The translations under genes were made by a program, and so were the position numbers. Shown here one piece after another: positions 1 to 10,411 of a stretch of 64,000 nucleotides of DNA; the first letter of the stretch is position 1, and every line of letters starts with the position of its first letter. This DNA is from Azonexus sp. GTDB lineage: Bacteria; Pseudomonadota; Gammaproteobacteria; Burkholderiales; Rhodocyclaceae. The notes beneath the pieces are model-generated. The model was given only the letters and a program-made list of their open reading frames with translations. It ran no database searches and was not told where the DNA came from. The stretch lies in assembly GCA_017983615.1 (NCBI GenBank), contig JAGOBB010000004.1, positions 115,899-179,898 of the forward strand. Reading direction: 5' to 3'.

Positions 1-1215
1 CACTGCTGGCGTTTCGATGGCAGTCTCGAGAAAGAACCCCAGCTTGTCGATCCGCTGCTTGGAACCGGCCACCTTGTCGCCGTCGTACCAGCCGCCTTCC
101 ATCTGGCGTATTTCCCGACGGACAACTTCATCGCGGGTCTTGGTGTTGCCGGTGATATTGACACGGCGCACGTAAACGCGCTTGCCCGGATCGACAAAAA
201 TCGTAAAGGCGACTTGGTGCTTTTCCTTGTCGATTTCCGGAGCCGCATTGACGTTGGCGAAGGCGTAGCCCTCCTTGCCCAGACGATCGCTGATCGCCTT
301 GGTCGACTCGTTCAGTCGATCGCGCGAAAAGACATCGCCCGCCTTGACCGTGACGAGCTTTTTCAATTCGTCCTCGGGAATGGAAAAGTCACCGGCCAGC
401 TTGACCGAGGAAACCTGATAGCGCTCCCCCTCGATGACGTTGGCCGTGATGTAGACGTCCTGCTTGTCCGGAGAAATGGAAACCTGGGTTGATTCGACGG
501 CAAATTCCAGATAGCCCTGATTCATGTAGAAGGACTTCACCTTCTCCAGATCGGCTGACAGCTTCTGCCGCGAGTACTGGTCGTTCTTTGTATACCAGCT
601 CAGCCAAGTTGGCGTTGTCAGCTCGAACAGGCCTCTCAGTTCCTTATCGGAAAAGGCCTTCGCGCCGACGATGTTGATCTGCTTGATCTTGGCAGCAGCG
701 CCTTCTTCGATATTGAAGTTGATGCCGACTCTGTTGCGTTCGAGCGGTGTCACCGTCGTCGTGATGGCAGCCGCGTACTTGCCACGCGTCAGGTATTGGC
801 GCTTCAGTTCCTGCTCTGCCTTTTCAAGCAGCGCACGGTCGAAGATGCGCCCTTCGGCGATCCCGGTTTCCTTGAGCGCCTTGACGATGACGTCTTTGTC
901 GAACTCCTTGAGCCCGACAAAATTCAGCGTGGCGATCGCCGGCCGTTCCTGAACGACAACGACCATGACATCCTTTTCGATTTCAATCCGGACGTCCTTG
1001 AAAAAACCTGTGGCGAACAAGGCCTTGATCGACTGGGCAGCCTTTTCGTCGTTCAGCGTATCGCCGACCTTGACCGGCAGATAACCGAAAACCGTTCCTG
1101 CTTCCGTGCGCTGAATTCCCTCGACCCGAATATCCTTGACTGCAAAAGGTTCGAATGCCAGCGCGGGGGTGGCAAACATGCCGGCAATCAGGATGGACAG
1201 CAGGGATTTTTTCAT
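1..1215 (-). CDS. bamA: Outer membrane assembly factor BamA, N-terminal part (cut by window edge)
   Basis: BamA is the central Omp85 component of the BAM complex that inserts beta-barrel proteins into the outer membrane. The reading frame runs unbroken from the start at 1215 to the left edge, giving 405 residues. A Sec signal peptide is visible (MKKSLLSILIAG...ATPALA), followed by repeated POTRA-type segments such as VKDIRVEGIQRTEAGTVF and IKQINIVGAKAFSDKELRG. The visible part should cover most or all of the five POTRA domains; the barrel lies outside the window. The gene follows rseP by 3 bp, the usual rseP-bamA order of proteobacteria. Confidence 0.95.
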   Translation of the reverse strand, partial: MKKSLLSILIAGMFATPALAFEPFAVKDIRVEGIQRTEAGTVFGYLPVKVGDTLNDEKAAQSIKALFATGFFKDVRIEIEKDVMVVVVQERPAIATLNFVGLKEFDKDVIVKALKETGIAEGRIFDRALLEKAEQELKRQYLTRGKYAAAITTTVTPLERNRVGINFNIEEGAAAKIKQINIVGAKAFSDKELRGLFELTTPTWLSWYTKNDQYSRQKLSADLEKVKSFYMNQGYLEFAVESTQVSISPDKQDVYITANVIEGERYQVSSVKLAGDFSIPEDELKKLVTVKAGDVFSRDRLNESTKAISDRLGKEGYAFANVNAAPEIDKEKHQVAFTIFVDPGKRVYVRRVNITGNTKTRDEVVRREIRQMEGGWYDGDKVAGSKQRIDKLGFFLETAIETPAV

Positions 1216-1218
1216 CGT

Positions 1219-2586
1219 TCAGCCGTTAAACAGGCGGGTCAAGTCGTTAAAAAAGGCGAAAGCCATCAAGGCGAAAAGGATGGACATGCCGACTTGCTGT
1301 CCTATCTCCATGGCACGCTCGGAAAGCGGCCTGCGCCTGACGACTTCAATCATATGATACAACAAATGCCCACCATCGAGCACCGGGATGGGCAGCAGAT
1401 TCAGGACGCCGAGACTGATGCTGACCAGCGCCATGAACTTGAGGTAATAGTCCAGCCCGAGCCGGGCAGACTGTCCGGCATAATCGGCGATCGTCACCGG
1501 TCCCGAAAGGTTCTTCCACGACACTTCGCCGGTCAGCATCTTGCCCATCATGACCAGACTGAATACCGACTTGTCCCAGGTCTCGACCAGTGCCCGACGC
1601 CCCGCCTCAACGAACCCATAGCGCACAAAGGTTCTGACATCGCGCTTCGACGCTTCGGTTTCCGCAACGGCAACGCCAATTTTTCCTACCTTGCGCCCAC
1701 TTTCGGAAATTGCCTCCGAAAACACATCGACCGTAGCATTTACGCCGCCGCGGTCCACTTCGAGCCGCAGCGAGCGTCCGGCAGCTTCGCGTACCTTCGC
1801 GACAAAGGCCATCCACGTCGCCACCGGCTCCCCATCGACGGCCAACACCAGGTCCCCAACCTGCAAGCCGGCCTTGGCCCCCGGGCCACCAGCCACCAAC
1901 TTGCCGATCACCGGCGGCATGTCGGGACGATAAAAACGGACGCCCAGGCGCTCCAGCGCATCGCCCTCCCAGCCCTGTTCGCCGGCAGCGGCGAGATACA
2001 GCCGCCGAATGGAAATTTCACCGCGCGCATCGATCATTTCCAGTTCGACGCTTTCCTGCTCGACAGCCTTCTGCATCAGCACCCAACGAAGCTCATTCCA
2101 GGTAGCGACGGACTGACCGTCCACCCGACGCACCTGCTCGCCATTCTGCACGGCGGCCATGGCAGCCGGAGTACCCTCCGGCGGCGTGCCGAAGATCGGC
2201 AGCAACTCCTGGCTGCCGACCATGAAGACAGCCCAATAAAGTGCGATGGCCAAGGCAAAATTGGCCAGTGGCCCGGCAGCAACGATGATGCTGCGCTTTC
2301 CCACTCCCTGCCGGTTGAACGCACGGCCAGCCTCGGCGGCCGCCACCTCGCCCTCGCGCTCATCCAGCATCTTGACGTAACCACCGAGCGGAAAGGCGCT
2401 CAACGCCCATTCCGTACGGTCCTTGCCGAATTCCTTTTTCCACAGGATGCGGCCAAAGCCGACCGAGAAGCGCAGGACCTTGACGCCGCACCAGCGGGCG
2501 GCCAGATAGTGACCCAATTCATGGACAACGATCAGGACACCGAGAACCACCGCAAAGGCGGCGAGATAGAACGGCAGGTCGTTCAC
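1219..2586 (-). CDS. rseP: RIP-type zinc metalloprotease RseP
   Basis: A site-2 protease of the inner membrane that performs the second cut of anti-sigma factor RseA in the envelope stress response. The 455-residue protein has the HELGH zinc motif in the first membrane segment (about residues 22-26), a periplasmic region with PDZ-like segments ([19 protein letters not shown]) and the C-terminal [12 protein letters not shown] motif that supplies the third zinc ligand. Its start overlaps the end of dxr by 4 bp, indicating translational coupling. One copy of the dispersed 12-mer lies inside the gene and encodes Asn-Ala-Thr-Val. Confidence 0.96.
   Translation of the reverse strand: MNDLPFYLAAFAVVLGVLIVVHELGHYLAARWCGVKVLRFSVGFGRILWKKEFGKDRTEWALSAFPLGGYVKMLDEREGEVAAAEAGRAFNRQGVGKRSIIVAAGPLANFALAIALYWAVFMVGSQELLPIFGTPPEGTPAAMAAVQNGEQVRRVDGQSVATWNELRWVLMQKAVEQESVELEMIDARGEISIRRLYLAAAGEQGWEGDALERLGVRFYRPDMPPVIGKLVAGGPGAKAGLQVGDLVLAVDGEPVATWMAFVAKVREAAGRSLRLEVDRGGVNATVDVFSEAISESGRKVGKIGVAVAETEASKRDVRTFVRYGFVEAGRRALVETWDKSVFSLVMMGKMLTGEVSWKNLSGPVTIADYAGQSARLGLDYYLKFMALVSISLGVLNLLPIPVLDGGHLLYHMIEVVRRRPLSERAMEIGQQVGMSILFALMAFAFFNDLTRLFNG
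1729..1740 (-). repeat. Uptake-signal-like 12-mer, copy 1 (in rseP)
   Basis: Exact AATGCTACGGTC on the minus strand, in sense with rseP and encoding NATV. It is followed downstream on the same strand by a T-rich tract and then AATTTCC. Confidence 0.8.
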
Positions 2587-3779
2587 TCGAAACGCCGGTC
2601 CCGAATCAATTGCGAAGCCAGATGGCGCGCCTCGGCATCGGCCGCCAGCACATCGGCCAGACTGCCCTCCGGCCCAGCTGGCAAGGCACGCAACACGGCT
2701 TCGTTGAGCCGGGCGATCCCGAGGAAAGGCAAGGCACCGTCAAGGAAGGCGGCTACCGCGACTTCATTGGCTGCATTGAGAATGGCCGGCGCTGTCCCGC
2801 CTTCGTGCAAGACGTCGTATGCCAGTTGCAGGCAACGGAAACGCTCAAAATCCGGAGCGAAGAACTCCAGCCGGGCAATCTTGAAAAGATCCAGCGCTTC
2901 GACCCCGGCTGCGATACGCTCCGGCCAGGCCATTGCGTAGGCAATCGGCGTCCGCATGTCGGGATTACCCATCTGTGCGAGAACCGAGCCATCGGCATAC
3001 TGGACTGCCGAATGGATCACGCTCTGCGGATGAACAACCACCTGAATCATCTCGGGTGACGCTGCGAAGAGCCAATGCGCCTCAATGACCTCCAGCCCCT
3101 TATTCATCATGGTTGCCGAATCAACCGAAATCTTGCGCCCCATGACCCAGTTCGGATGAGCGCAAGCCTGCTCCGGCGTCACATTGGCCAGATCAGCCAG
3201 CGGCGAGTTTCGGAACGGACCGCCGGAGGCCGTCAACAGTATTTTCTGGACACCACACTGATCCAGGCCACGGGAAAAATCAGCCGGCAGCGACTGGAAG
3301 ATGGCGTTGTGCTCGCTATCGACCGGCAGCAAGGTCGCGCCATGTTCGCGCACCGCATGCATGAACAATTCGCCGGCCATGACCAGCACTTCCTTGTTGG
3401 CCAGCATGACTTTTTTGCCGGCCCGCGCTGCAGCCAGCGTCGGCTCAAGCCCGGCAGCACCGACGATGGCGGCCATTACCGCATCGACCTCAGGCCGTGA
3501 CGAGAATTCAACGAGCGCCTCGATGCCATGGCGGACTTCGGTATCCAGTCCTGCACTACGGCAGCGCTCGGCCAGTTTTTCTGCAAGCAACGCATCGCGC
3601 AGCACCGCGTAGCGCGGCCGGAATTCCAGGCATTGCTCGAACAACTTGTCGCCTTGGGCGTGCGCGCACAGTGCAAAGGCACGATAGCGATCGGGATGAC
3701 GCCGGATCACGTCCAGCGTGCTGACGCCAATCGATCCGGTGGAACCCAATACGGTAATGTTCTGCAAGTTGCCGCTCAC
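2583..3779 (-). CDS. dxr: 1-deoxy-D-xylulose 5-phosphate reductoisomerase
   Basis: Second enzyme of the MEP isoprenoid pathway, converting DXP to MEP with NADPH. The 398-residue protein begins [20 protein letters not shown], the NADPH-binding Rossmann start, and keeps [13 protein letters not shown] and the [21 protein letters not shown] segment that binds metal and substrate. Length is normal for the family. It sits between cdsA and rseP with 4 bp overlaps on both sides, so the cluster is very likely one transcription unit. It supplies precursors for the undecaprenyl chain made by the neighbouring uppS. Confidence 0.96.
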   Translation of the reverse strand: MSGNLQNITVLGSTGSIGVSTLDVIRRHPDRYRAFALCAHAQGDKLFEQCLEFRPRYAVLRDALLAEKLAERCRSAGLDTEVRHGIEALVEFSSRPEVDAVMAAIVGAAGLEPTLAAARAGKKVMLANKEVLVMAGELFMHAVREHGATLLPVDSEHNAIFQSLPADFSRGLDQCGVQKILLTASGGPFRNSPLADLANVTPEQACAHPNWVMGRKISVDSATMMNKGLEVIEAHWLFAASPEMIQVVVHPQSVIHSAVQYADGSVLAQMGNPDMRTPIAYAMAWPERIAAGVEALDLFKIARLEFFAPDFERFRCLQLAYDVLHEGGTAPAILNAANEVAVAAFLDGALPFLGIARLNEAVLRALPAGPEGSLADVLAADAEARHLASQLIRDRRFE

Positions 3780-4606
3780 CGGTAAGCGAAGATCAGCCAG
3801 ACCAGCGCCACGACCGGCAAGGTCGACGTCAAGCTGTCGATACGGTCAAGCACCCCGCCATGGCCGGGCAGGATATTGCTGCTGTCCTTGATGCCGGCCT
3901 TGCGCTTGAGCAGGGACTCATAAAGATCGCCGACGATACTGACCGCGGTGACGCCGATCAGCGCAAGTATCCATAGCCCCCAGGGCATCAGCTCCAGACC
4001 GAACATCTGGCGCACGACTGTGCCATAAATCACTACGCCGACGCAGGCGCCAACGGCCCCTTCGCGGGTCTTGCCCGGGCTGATCGACGGTGCCAGCTTG
4101 TGCTTGCCGAAGGCCTTGCCGGAAAAATAGGCGGCAATATCGGCCATCCAGACCACGGCAAAAATGCCGAGCAGCGCACCGGCGCCGAGACCGCGCAACT
4201 GCACCATGGCCAGCCAGGTTGGCAGCAGCACTACTGCGCCGACGAGAAGGCCGCCAACGCCCTGCAACGACCACTTGTGCTTCAGCCAGAACGGCATCAC
4301 CAGGCACCAGAAGACCGCCGAAATTCCGTAGGCGAAGAAGACCCAAGGATTGGCCGGGGCAAAGACATTTCCGGCGCCGATCGCATTGGGGCCAACCAGT
4401 GAAACTCCGGCACAGAGCAGCGCCGTCGCCACGCCGAGAGCAACCCGGCCAGTCGCCTTCCAGCCCAGCAAGGCGCCCCATTCCCAGGCGGCGATGCCGA
4501 TGAAACCAGCCACCAGCAGGGCCCAGGCCGCCTGCGACGAATAGAACAGGCTCGGCAACAAGAGGGCCATCAGGACCAGCGCCGTGATGACTCGCGTCTT
4601 AAGCAT
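3776..4606 (-). CDS. cdsA: Phosphatidate cytidylyltransferase
   Basis: Makes CDP-diacylglycerol from phosphatidic acid and CTP at the inner membrane. Multiple hydrophobic segments and the C-terminal CDP-alcohol signature are present ([18 protein letters not shown], then DRIDS). I chose the ATG at 4606 ([20 protein letters not shown]) rather than the longer frame from 4654. The longer version adds 16 polar residues that lie inside uppS, while 4606 places the start in the usual short overlap with the uppS stop. Length about 276 residues. Confidence 0.94.
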   Translation of the reverse strand: MLKTRVITALVLMALLLPSLFYSSQAAWALLVAGFIGIAAWEWGALLGWKATGRVALGVATALLCAGVSLVGPNAIGAGNVFAPANPWVFFAYGISAVFWCLVMPFWLKHKWSLQGVGGLLVGAVVLLPTWLAMVQLRGLGAGALLGIFAVVWMADIAAYFSGKAFGKHKLAPSISPGKTREGAVGACVGVVIYGTVVRQMFGLELMPWGLWILALIGVTAVSIVGDLYESLLKRKAGIKDSSNILPGHGGVLDRIDSLTSTLPVVALVWLIFAYR

Positions 4607-5360
4607 CGTTCTTTTCCACCAGCTGTTCGCTGGTTCGACCAAAACGACGCTCACGTTGCTGAAAGGAGGCGATCGCCTTGTCGAACTCGGCCGTATCGAA
4701 ATCAGGCCAAAGCGTCGGTGTGAAATACAGTTCGGTATAGGCCAGCTGCCAGAGCAGGAAATTGCTTATCCGCTCCTCGCCACCGGTGCGGATGAACAGA
4801 TCGGGCTCCGGCGCGAAGTTCATGGCCAGATGCGGTTCAAGATCTGCCTCCAGCCAGCCCTCGCGCTTCTCCGGCTGGGCGGCCAGCATGCGATTGGTCG
4901 CCTGCATGATGTCCCAGCGTCCACCGTAGTTGGCGGCGATGGTCAGATCGAGGCGGGTATTTCCCGCGGTTTTTGCCTCCGCCTGCTGGATCAGTTCCTG
5001 CAGACGGGGTTCGAAACGAGAAAGATCGCCGACCACGCGCAGCCGAACGCCATTGCGATCAAGCTTCTCGACTTCCTGTTCGAGTGCCTTGACGAAGAGC
5101 TGCATCAGCAAAGACACCTCTTCCTGCGGCCGGCGCCAGTTTTCGGACGAAAACGCAAACAGGGTCAGGTACTGGATGCCACGCTCCAGACAGGCACGCA
5201 CCATCTCACGGACCAGTTCAACACCTTTGACGTGGCCAGCAACACGGGGAAGGAAACGCTTTTTAGCCCAGCGGCCGTTGCCATCCATGATGACGGCGAC
5301 GTGACACGGCACTGCCGCGGTATCGGGTAGTTTCTGGGTCGAACTGGAAAAGAGGGCCAT
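4599..5360 (-). CDS. uppS: Undecaprenyl diphosphate synthase (isoprenyl transferase)
   Basis: A cis-prenyltransferase that builds the C55 lipid carrier for peptidoglycan and O-antigen synthesis. The 253-residue protein has the signature [16 protein letters not shown] near the N terminus, the [14 protein letters not shown] segment and the substrate-binding region [22 protein letters not shown]. It overlaps cdsA by 8 bp and follows frr by 27 bp, the conserved frr-uppS-cdsA order. Confidence 0.96.
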   Translation of the reverse strand: MALFSSSTQKLPDTAAVPCHVAVIMDGNGRWAKKRFLPRVAGHVKGVELVREMVRACLERGIQYLTLFAFSSENWRRPQEEVSLLMQLFVKALEQEVEKLDRNGVRLRVVGDLSRFEPRLQELIQQAEAKTAGNTRLDLTIAANYGGRWDIMQATNRMLAAQPEKREGWLEADLEPHLAMNFAPEPDLFIRTGGEERISNFLLWQLAYTELYFTPTLWPDFDTAEFDKAIASFQQRERRFGRTSEQLVEKNDA

Positions 5361-5387
5361 GCCGCCGGTAATCCGGGCCGGGCCTGC

Positions 5388-5945
5388 TTAAACCTGCATC
5401 AGCTCGGCCTCTTTGGCAGCGAGCATCTTGTCGACTTCGACGATGAACTTGTCGGTCAGCTTCTGGATATCGTCCTGCGCCCTGCGCTCGTCGTCTTCCG
5501 GGATTTCGCCCTTCTTCAGCGCATCTTTCAGATGGGTGTTGGCATCACGACGTAGGTTGCGAATCGCCACCTTGGCGCCCTCGCCTTCGTTCTTGACGAT
5601 CTTGATCATTTCCTTGCGGCGCTCTTCCGTCAGGGCCGGCATCGGCACGCGGATCAAATCGCCCTGGGAAGCCGGGTTCAGGCCCATATCGCAATCGCGA
5701 ATCGCCTTTTCGACCTTCTGCAACATATTCTTTTCCCACGGCTGAACGCCAATCGTGCGCGCATCAACCAGGGTGATATTGGCCACCTGATTCACCGGCA
5801 CCATCGAGCCGTAGTAGTCCACCTGGACGTGATCGAGCAGGCCGGTATGGGCACGGCCGGTACGCACCTTCAGGAGGTCGGCCTTGAGCGCCTCCAGCGT
5901 CTTGTTCATCTTGCCTTCGGCGGTTTTCTTGAGTTCGGCAATCAT
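5388..5945 (-). CDS. frr: Ribosome recycling factor
   Basis: Releases ribosomes from mRNA after termination, with EF-G. The start is placed at 5945 ([20 protein letters not shown]), giving the standard 185 residues and a GAGGGAGAACGAG ribosome binding region just upstream; the longer frame from 5984 adds 13 atypical residues. Family motifs are clear: [31 protein letters not shown] and [17 protein letters not shown]. It lies in the rpsB-tsf-pyrH-frr translation cluster. Confidence 0.96.
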   Translation of the reverse strand: MIAELKKTAEGKMNKTLEALKADLLKVRTGRAHTGLLDHVQVDYYGSMVPVNQVANITLVDARTIGVQPWEKNMLQKVEKAIRDCDMGLNPASQGDLIRVPMPALTEERRKEMIKIVKNEGEGAKVAIRNLRRDANTHLKDALKKGEIPEDDERRAQDDIQKLTDKFIVEVDKMLAAKEAELMQV

Positions 5946-5958
5946 CTCTCGTTCTCCC

Positions 5959-6675
5959 TCAGCAATAGACCAACGTACCTTCATCCTCGCCGCAGACCAC
6001 GCGCTTCAGCGCGCCGGTCTTGAAGATGGAGAAAACGTTGATCGGCAATTTCTGGTCGCGACACAGCGCGAAGGCGGTTGCATCCATGACCGCCAGACTC
6101 TTGGAGATCGCTTCATTGAAGCTGATCTTGTCGTAGCGCGTCGCCGAAGGATCCTTTTTAGGATCGGCCGTGTAGATGCCGTCGACCTTGGTCGCCTTCA
6201 GCACGATTTCAGCGCCGATTTCCGAGCCGCGCAGAGCTGCAGCGGTATCGGTCGTGAAGAAGGGGTTGCCGGTACCGGCACCGAAGATCACGATCTTGCC
6301 TTCTTCGAGATAGCGGATGGCCTTGCCGCGGATGTAGGGCTCGACCACCTGCTCGATATTCAGGGCCGACTGCACGCGGGCATTCAGACCACATTGACGG
6401 AAGGCATCCGACAAGGCCATGGCGTTCATCACCGTGGCCAGCATGCCCATGTAATCCGCAGTGGCGCGATCCATCCCGGTGGCCGTACCGGCCATGCCAC
6501 GGAAGATGTTGCCACCGCCAATCACAACACCGATTTCCACACCCATGTCGGCGACCGCCTTGATCTCTCCGCAAATACCCGCGATGGTCTGCGGATTGAT
6601 GCCGTAGGCGTCATTGCCCATCAGGGCCTCGCCGGAGAGTTTCAGGAGGATGCGCTTGTACTTGGGTGCGGTCAT
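5959..6675 (-). CDS. pyrH: UMP kinase
   Basis: A bacterial-type hexameric uridylate kinase that phosphorylates UMP to UDP in pyrimidine supply. The start at 6675 ([20 protein letters not shown]) has a GGAA-type Shine-Dalgarno sequence about 9 bp upstream; the longer frame would begin inside the short gap after tsf. The motifs [16 protein letters not shown] and [18 protein letters not shown] are typical. The product is 238 residues. It lies directly downstream of tsf, with 13 bp to frr. Confidence 0.96.
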   Translation of the reverse strand: MTAPKYKRILLKLSGEALMGNDAYGINPQTIAGICGEIKAVADMGVEIGVVIGGGNIFRGMAGTATGMDRATADYMGMLATVMNAMALSDAFRQCGLNARVQSALNIEQVVEPYIRGKAIRYLEEGKIVIFGAGTGNPFFTTDTAAALRGSEIGAEIVLKATKVDGIYTADPKKDPSATRYDKISFNEAISKSLAVMDATAFALCRDQKLPINVFSIFKTGALKRVVCGEDEGTLVYC

Positions 6676-6690
6676 CAGCGTTCCTTTCAA

Positions 6691-7590
6691 TTACTTCTTG
6701 GCAGCAGCGGCAGCAGCCTGGGCAGCCACTTCAGCAGCGAAGTCATCAACCTTCTTCTCGATGCCTTCACCAACCATGTACAGCGTGAAAGCAGCGACAG
6801 AAGCGCCCTTTTCCTTCAGCAGCTGTTCGATGGTCTGCTTGCCGTCGGCAGCCTTGACGAAGACCTGACCGAGCAGCGTGACGTCCTTCAGATACTTCTG
6901 GACGGTACCTTCGGCGATTTTTTCAAGCATCGCTTCCGGCTTGCCGGCTTCGCGGGCCTTTTCGATGGCAACGCGACGCTCGGTGTCGAGCAGTTCGGAG
7001 GAAACACCAGAAGCATCCAGCGACTTCGGCTTGGAAGCGGCGATGTGCATGGCCAGATCCTTGCCCAGTTGCTCGTCACCACCCAGCACGTCAACCACGA
7101 CGCCAACCTTGGCACCACCGTGAATGTAGGAAACCAGCTTGCCCTTGGCTTCGAAACGAACGAAGCGGCGGATGCTCATGTTCTCGCCGATCTTGCCAAC
7201 CAGCGCAGCACGGGTCGACTCGACCGTGCCTTCGCCCATCGGCAGCGCCGACAGCGCAGCAACGTCAGCCGGATTCTTTTCAGCGACCAGCTTGGCCGAG
7301 CCATTGGCCAGCGCGATGAATTCGTCGTTCTTGGCAACGAAGTCGGTTTCGCTATTCACCTCGATGATGGCACCTTGCTTGCCGTCAGCGGAAATGCTGA
7401 CTGCAACGATGCCTTCGGCCGCGATACGGGCAGCGGCCTTGGAGGCCTTGTTGCCCAGCTTGACGCGGAGGATTTCTTCAGCCTTGGCCATGTCACCATC
7501 GGCTTCGGTCAGGGCCTTCTTGCATTCCATCATGGGTGCGTCGGTCTTGCCGCGCAGTTCTGCCACCATGCCTGCGGTAATTGCCGCCAT
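6691..7590 (-). CDS. tsf: Elongation factor Ts
   Basis: Nucleotide exchange factor for EF-Tu. The 299-residue protein starts [20 protein letters not shown] and contains the signatures [20 protein letters not shown] and [18 protein letters not shown] strong AGGAG ribosome binding site precedes the ATG. It follows rpsB by 57 bp, the universal rpsB-tsf pair. The tail is Ala/Lys rich. Confidence 0.97.
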   Translation of the reverse strand: MAAITAGMVAELRGKTDAPMMECKKALTEADGDMAKAEEILRVKLGNKASKAAARIAAEGIVAVSISADGKQGAIIEVNSETDFVAKNDEFIALANGSAKLVAEKNPADVAALSALPMGEGTVESTRAALVGKIGENMSIRRFVRFEAKGKLVSYIHGGAKVGVVVDVLGGDEQLGKDLAMHIAASKPKSLDASGVSSELLDTERRVAIEKAREAGKPEAMLEKIAEGTVQKYLKDVTLLGQVFVKAADGKQTIEQLLKEKGASVAAFTLYMVGEGIEKKVDDFAAEVAAQAAAAAAKK

Positions 7591-7647
7591 ATTTTTTTCT
7601 CCTGAGCTTTTAAAACAGGCGGAGCTTAGCGCTCCGCCGTTACAACT

Positions 7648-8394
7648 TTATTCAGCGGCTTCCTGAACTTCGACGAATTCGTCATCGCCACCGGCGGCAA
7701 CGATGTCGGCAACCACCTGGCTACGACCTTCGAGGATGGCATCGGCCACGCCGCGGGCGTAGAGCTGGATGGCACGGGAAGAGTCGTCGTTACCCGGGAT
7801 CACGTAGGCAACGCCTTCCGGAGAGTGGTTGGTATCGACCACGCCGATGACCGGGATGCCAAGCTTTTCGGCTTCGGTGATGGCAATCTTGTGGTAGCCG
7901 ACGTCGATGACGAAGATGGCGTCCGGCAGGCCGGCCATGTCCTTGATGCCGCCGATGGACTTCTGCAGTTTTTCCAGTTCGCGACGGAAGGTCAGCGCTT
8001 CCTTCTTCGGCATCTTTTCCAGTTCGCCGGCTTCAACGGCGATTTCCATGTCCTTCAGACGCTTGATCGAGGTCTTGACCGTCTTGAAGTTGGTCAGCAT
8101 GCCGCCCAGCCAACGCTGGTCAACGAACGGGGCGCCGGCGCGCAGCGCTTCTTCACCGATGATTTCGCGGGCCTGACGCTTGGTGCCGACGAACAGGATG
8201 TTGCCGCGGTTGGAAGACAGCTTCTTCACGAACGCCATGGCTTCGTTGTACTTGGCCAGGGTCTTTTCGAGGTTGACGATGTGAATTTTGTTGCGGGCGC
8301 CGAAGATGTACGGGGCCATCTTGGGGGACCAGAAACGGGTTTGGTGACCGAAGTGGACACCGGCTTCCAGCATTTCGCGCATGGTAACGGACAT
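7648..8394 (-). CDS. rpsB: 30S ribosomal protein S2
   Basis: A ribosomal protein of the small-subunit body. The 248-residue protein begins [20 protein letters not shown] and contains [26 protein letters not shown] and [14 protein letters not shown], all family hallmarks. The tail is acidic. The start is preceded by AAGGAG. It is the first gene of the long minus-strand cluster; its promoter and leader lie between 8395 and 8584. Confidence 0.97.
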   Translation of the reverse strand: MSVTMREMLEAGVHFGHQTRFWSPKMAPYIFGARNKIHIVNLEKTLAKYNEAMAFVKKLSSNRGNILFVGTKRQAREIIGEEALRAGAPFVDQRWLGGMLTNFKTVKTSIKRLKDMEIAVEAGELEKMPKKEALTFRRELEKLQKSIGGIKDMAGLPDAIFVIDVGYHKIAITEAEKLGIPVIGVVDTNHSPEGVAYVIPGNDDSSRAIQLYARGVADAILEGRSQVVADIVAAGGDDEFVEVQEAAE

Positions 8395-8584
8395 GATAAA
8401 ACTCCTTTAAGGGTTGAACCTCCACCCGCCTGAAACGCCCGCCATTGTTGAATTCTGGCGGACACCCTTAATCGGCGGATGTGTGGATTTTGGTTGCACA
8501 CACCGCGTGCACAACCGTTTCTTTCAGCCATGACGGCCGAGAAAAACCGTCGGATTATAGCAGCAGAACCTGCTCTCCGGAAGA
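8395..8584 (-). promoter_or_regulatory. rpsB leader/promoter region with an inverted repeat
   Basis: This 190 bp gap should hold the promoter for the rpsB-tsf operon. It contains an imperfect inverted repeat at 8492-8516 (arms GGTTG/CAACC around a GC-rich centre). rpsB leaders are often autoregulated by S2, and this hairpin is a candidate, but I cannot match it to a known leader class by eye. No convincing -35/-10 pair was identified. Confidence 0.35.
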
Positions 8585-9496
8585 TCAATAACCGTTCTGT
8601 TTGAGCGCCAGCAATTGCAGCATCCGCTCCAGATAGGGTTGCCAGTCGGGCATCTGCAGCCCGAAGTCGCTTTCCAGCCGGCTGCAGTCGAGACGGGAAT
8701 TGGCAGGGCGCCGGGCCGGCATCGGGTACTCGGCCGAGGCAATGGCCTTGATTGCCTCGGGTTTGAGGCGCAGATCGAAGCCGGGCGAGCGCCCTGCCAG
8801 TTCCACGATGGTCCGCGCAAAATCGCACCAACTGACCGGCCGGGACGCTGCCAGATGGTACAAACGGTTTTCGCCCTTTTTTAACCCCCGACCGTGGCAA
8901 ATCATGGCCAGCACGACCCCGGTCACCGTCGCAATCAAGGCCGCCGGCGTCGGCGAGCCGATCTGGTCGTCGACGACATTCAGGCTTTCCTTTTCGCGGG
9001 CCAGACGCAGGATGGTCTTGACGAAGTTGTTGCCACGCGCGCCGAACACCCAGCTGGTCCGAAAAACCAGCGACTTGCCGCCGACCGCGCGTATCGCCTC
9101 CTCGCCGGCCAGCTTGCTGCGACCATAGGCGCCCAGCGGTGCCGTCGGATCGCTTTCGACATATGGCGCAGCCTTGCTGCCGTCGTAAACGTAGTCAGTC
9201 GAATAGTGGACCAGCAGGGCGTCCAGCACCGCGGCCTCCGCCGCCAGCACACCTGGCGCCTCGGCGTTGATGCGCCAGGCCAGGTCCGATTCCGCTTCGG
9301 CACGGTCGACCGCCGTGTAGGCTGCCGCGTTGACGATGATGGACGGACGAATTTCGCGGACGATGGAACGAATCCGGTCGAAATCGGACATATCGCAAAC
9401 GTCGCGACTGCAGGCCACAACCTCGCCATGCGGCGCCAGCGACCGCTGCAACTGCCAGCCAACCTGACCATCCTTGCCAAGCAGAAGAATTTTCAT
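8585..9496 (-). CDS. rmlD: dTDP-4-dehydrorhamnose reductase
   Basis: Last step of dTDP-L-rhamnose synthesis, reducing dTDP-4-keto-L-rhamnose for surface polysaccharide. The start at 9496 gives MKILLLGKDGQVGWQLQRSL with the GxxGxxG nucleotide motif at the very N terminus; upstream in-frame codons are non-family. The catalytic region HYSTDYVYDGSKAAPYV followed by AYGRSKLAGEEA (YxxxK) is present, as is LYHLAASRPVSWCDFA. About 303 residues. No other rml genes are nearby, which is a little unusual. It diverges from map. Confidence 0.92.
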   Translation of the reverse strand: MKILLLGKDGQVGWQLQRSLAPHGEVVACSRDVCDMSDFDRIRSIVREIRPSIIVNAAAYTAVDRAEAESDLAWRINAEAPGVLAAEAAVLDALLVHYSTDYVYDGSKAAPYVESDPTAPLGAYGRSKLAGEEAIRAVGGKSLVFRTSWVFGARGNNFVKTILRLAREKESLNVVDDQIGSPTPAALIATVTGVVLAMICHGRGLKKGENRLYHLAASRPVSWCDFARTIVELAGRSPGFDLRLKPEAIKAIASAEYPMPARRPANSRLDCSRLESDFGLQMPDWQPYLERMLQLLALKQNGY

Positions 9497-9610
9497 CGCC
9501 ATGCATGCCTGTTGAAAACCCGCGCAGTATGCCATTTCCGAGGGCATCTGCTTTGCGAAACAGGCCCCTTCATTTATCCTTTCTCTTTACCCATGCTTCA
9601 AAGAACAGCC

Positions 9611-10411
9611 ATGAGCATCACCATCAAGACCCCGGACGAAATCGAAAAAATGCGTGTTGCCGGGCGTCTGGCCGGAGAGGTTCTCGATTACATCGAACCC
9701 TTTGTCAAGGCCGGCATCACCACCGAAGAACTCGACAAGCTCTGTCACGATTACATGGTCGACGTGCAGGGCTGCATCCCCGCCCCGCTCAACTACGCCC
9801 CTTCGGGCTACGACCCCTATCCGAAATCGATCTGCACTTCGGTCAACCAGCAGGTTTGTCACGGCGTGCCGGGCGAACGGATTCTGAAGAACGGTGACAT
9901 CATCAATCTCGACATCACGACGATCAAGGACGGTTACCACGGCGACACCAGCCGGATGTTCATCGTCGGCGAGGGGTCGATCCAGGCCAAACGCCTGTGC
10001 GAAATCACCTTCGAGTGCATGTGGCTGGGTATCTCAGTCGTCAAGCCAGGCGCCTTCCTTGGCGACATCGGTTCCGTCATCCAGAAACATGCCGAAAAGA
10101 ACGGCTACTCGGTCGTCCGCGAGTTCTGCGGGCACGGCATCGGCAAGAAATTCCACGAAGACCCGCAGGTGCTGCATTACGGCAAGCCGGGCACCGGCCC
10201 GAAACTGGAAGCCGGGATGATGTTCACCATCGAACCGATGATCAACGCCGGCAAGGCGGGCATCCGCGAAATGGCCGACGGCTGGACCATCGTGACCAAG
10301 GACCGCAGCCTGTCCGCGCAGTGGGAACACACCATCCTGGTCACCGACACCGGCTACGAGGTCATGACTCTTTCTGCCGCTTGCCGTCCGAAACCAGACT
10401 GGATCAGCTGA
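9611..10411 (+). CDS. map: Methionine aminopeptidase, type I
   Basis: Removes the initiator methionine from nascent proteins. Start at 9611 ([20 protein letters not shown]), 266 residues. Metal ligands are in expected contexts: [19 protein letters not shown] (two Asp), [15 protein letters not shown] (His), MFTIEPMIN (Glu) and QWEHTILV (Glu). The stop codon shares one base with the glnD start (TGATG), implying coupling. In many proteobacteria map lies next to rpsB on the opposite strand, as here with rmlD interposed. Confidence 0.96.
   Translation: MSITIKTPDEIEKMRVAGRLAGEVLDYIEPFVKAGITTEELDKLCHDYMVDVQGCIPAPLNYAPSGYDPYPKSICTSVNQQVCHGVPGERILKNGDIINLDITTIKDGYHGDTSRMFIVGEGSIQAKRLCEITFECMWLGISVVKPGAFLGDIGSVIQKHAEKNGYSVVREFCGHGIGKKFHEDPQVLHYGKPGTGPKLEAGMMFTIEPMINAGKAGIREMADGWTIVTKDRSLSAQWEHTILVTDTGYEVMTLSAACRPKPDWIS

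Noticed and set aside
796-2940. Long plus-strand open frame of over 700 codons
   Set aside because: It lies antisense to bamA, rseP and dxr, which have clear catalytic motifs on the minus strand. The plus-strand protein is low-complexity, rich in His/Gln/Arg, and matches no family.
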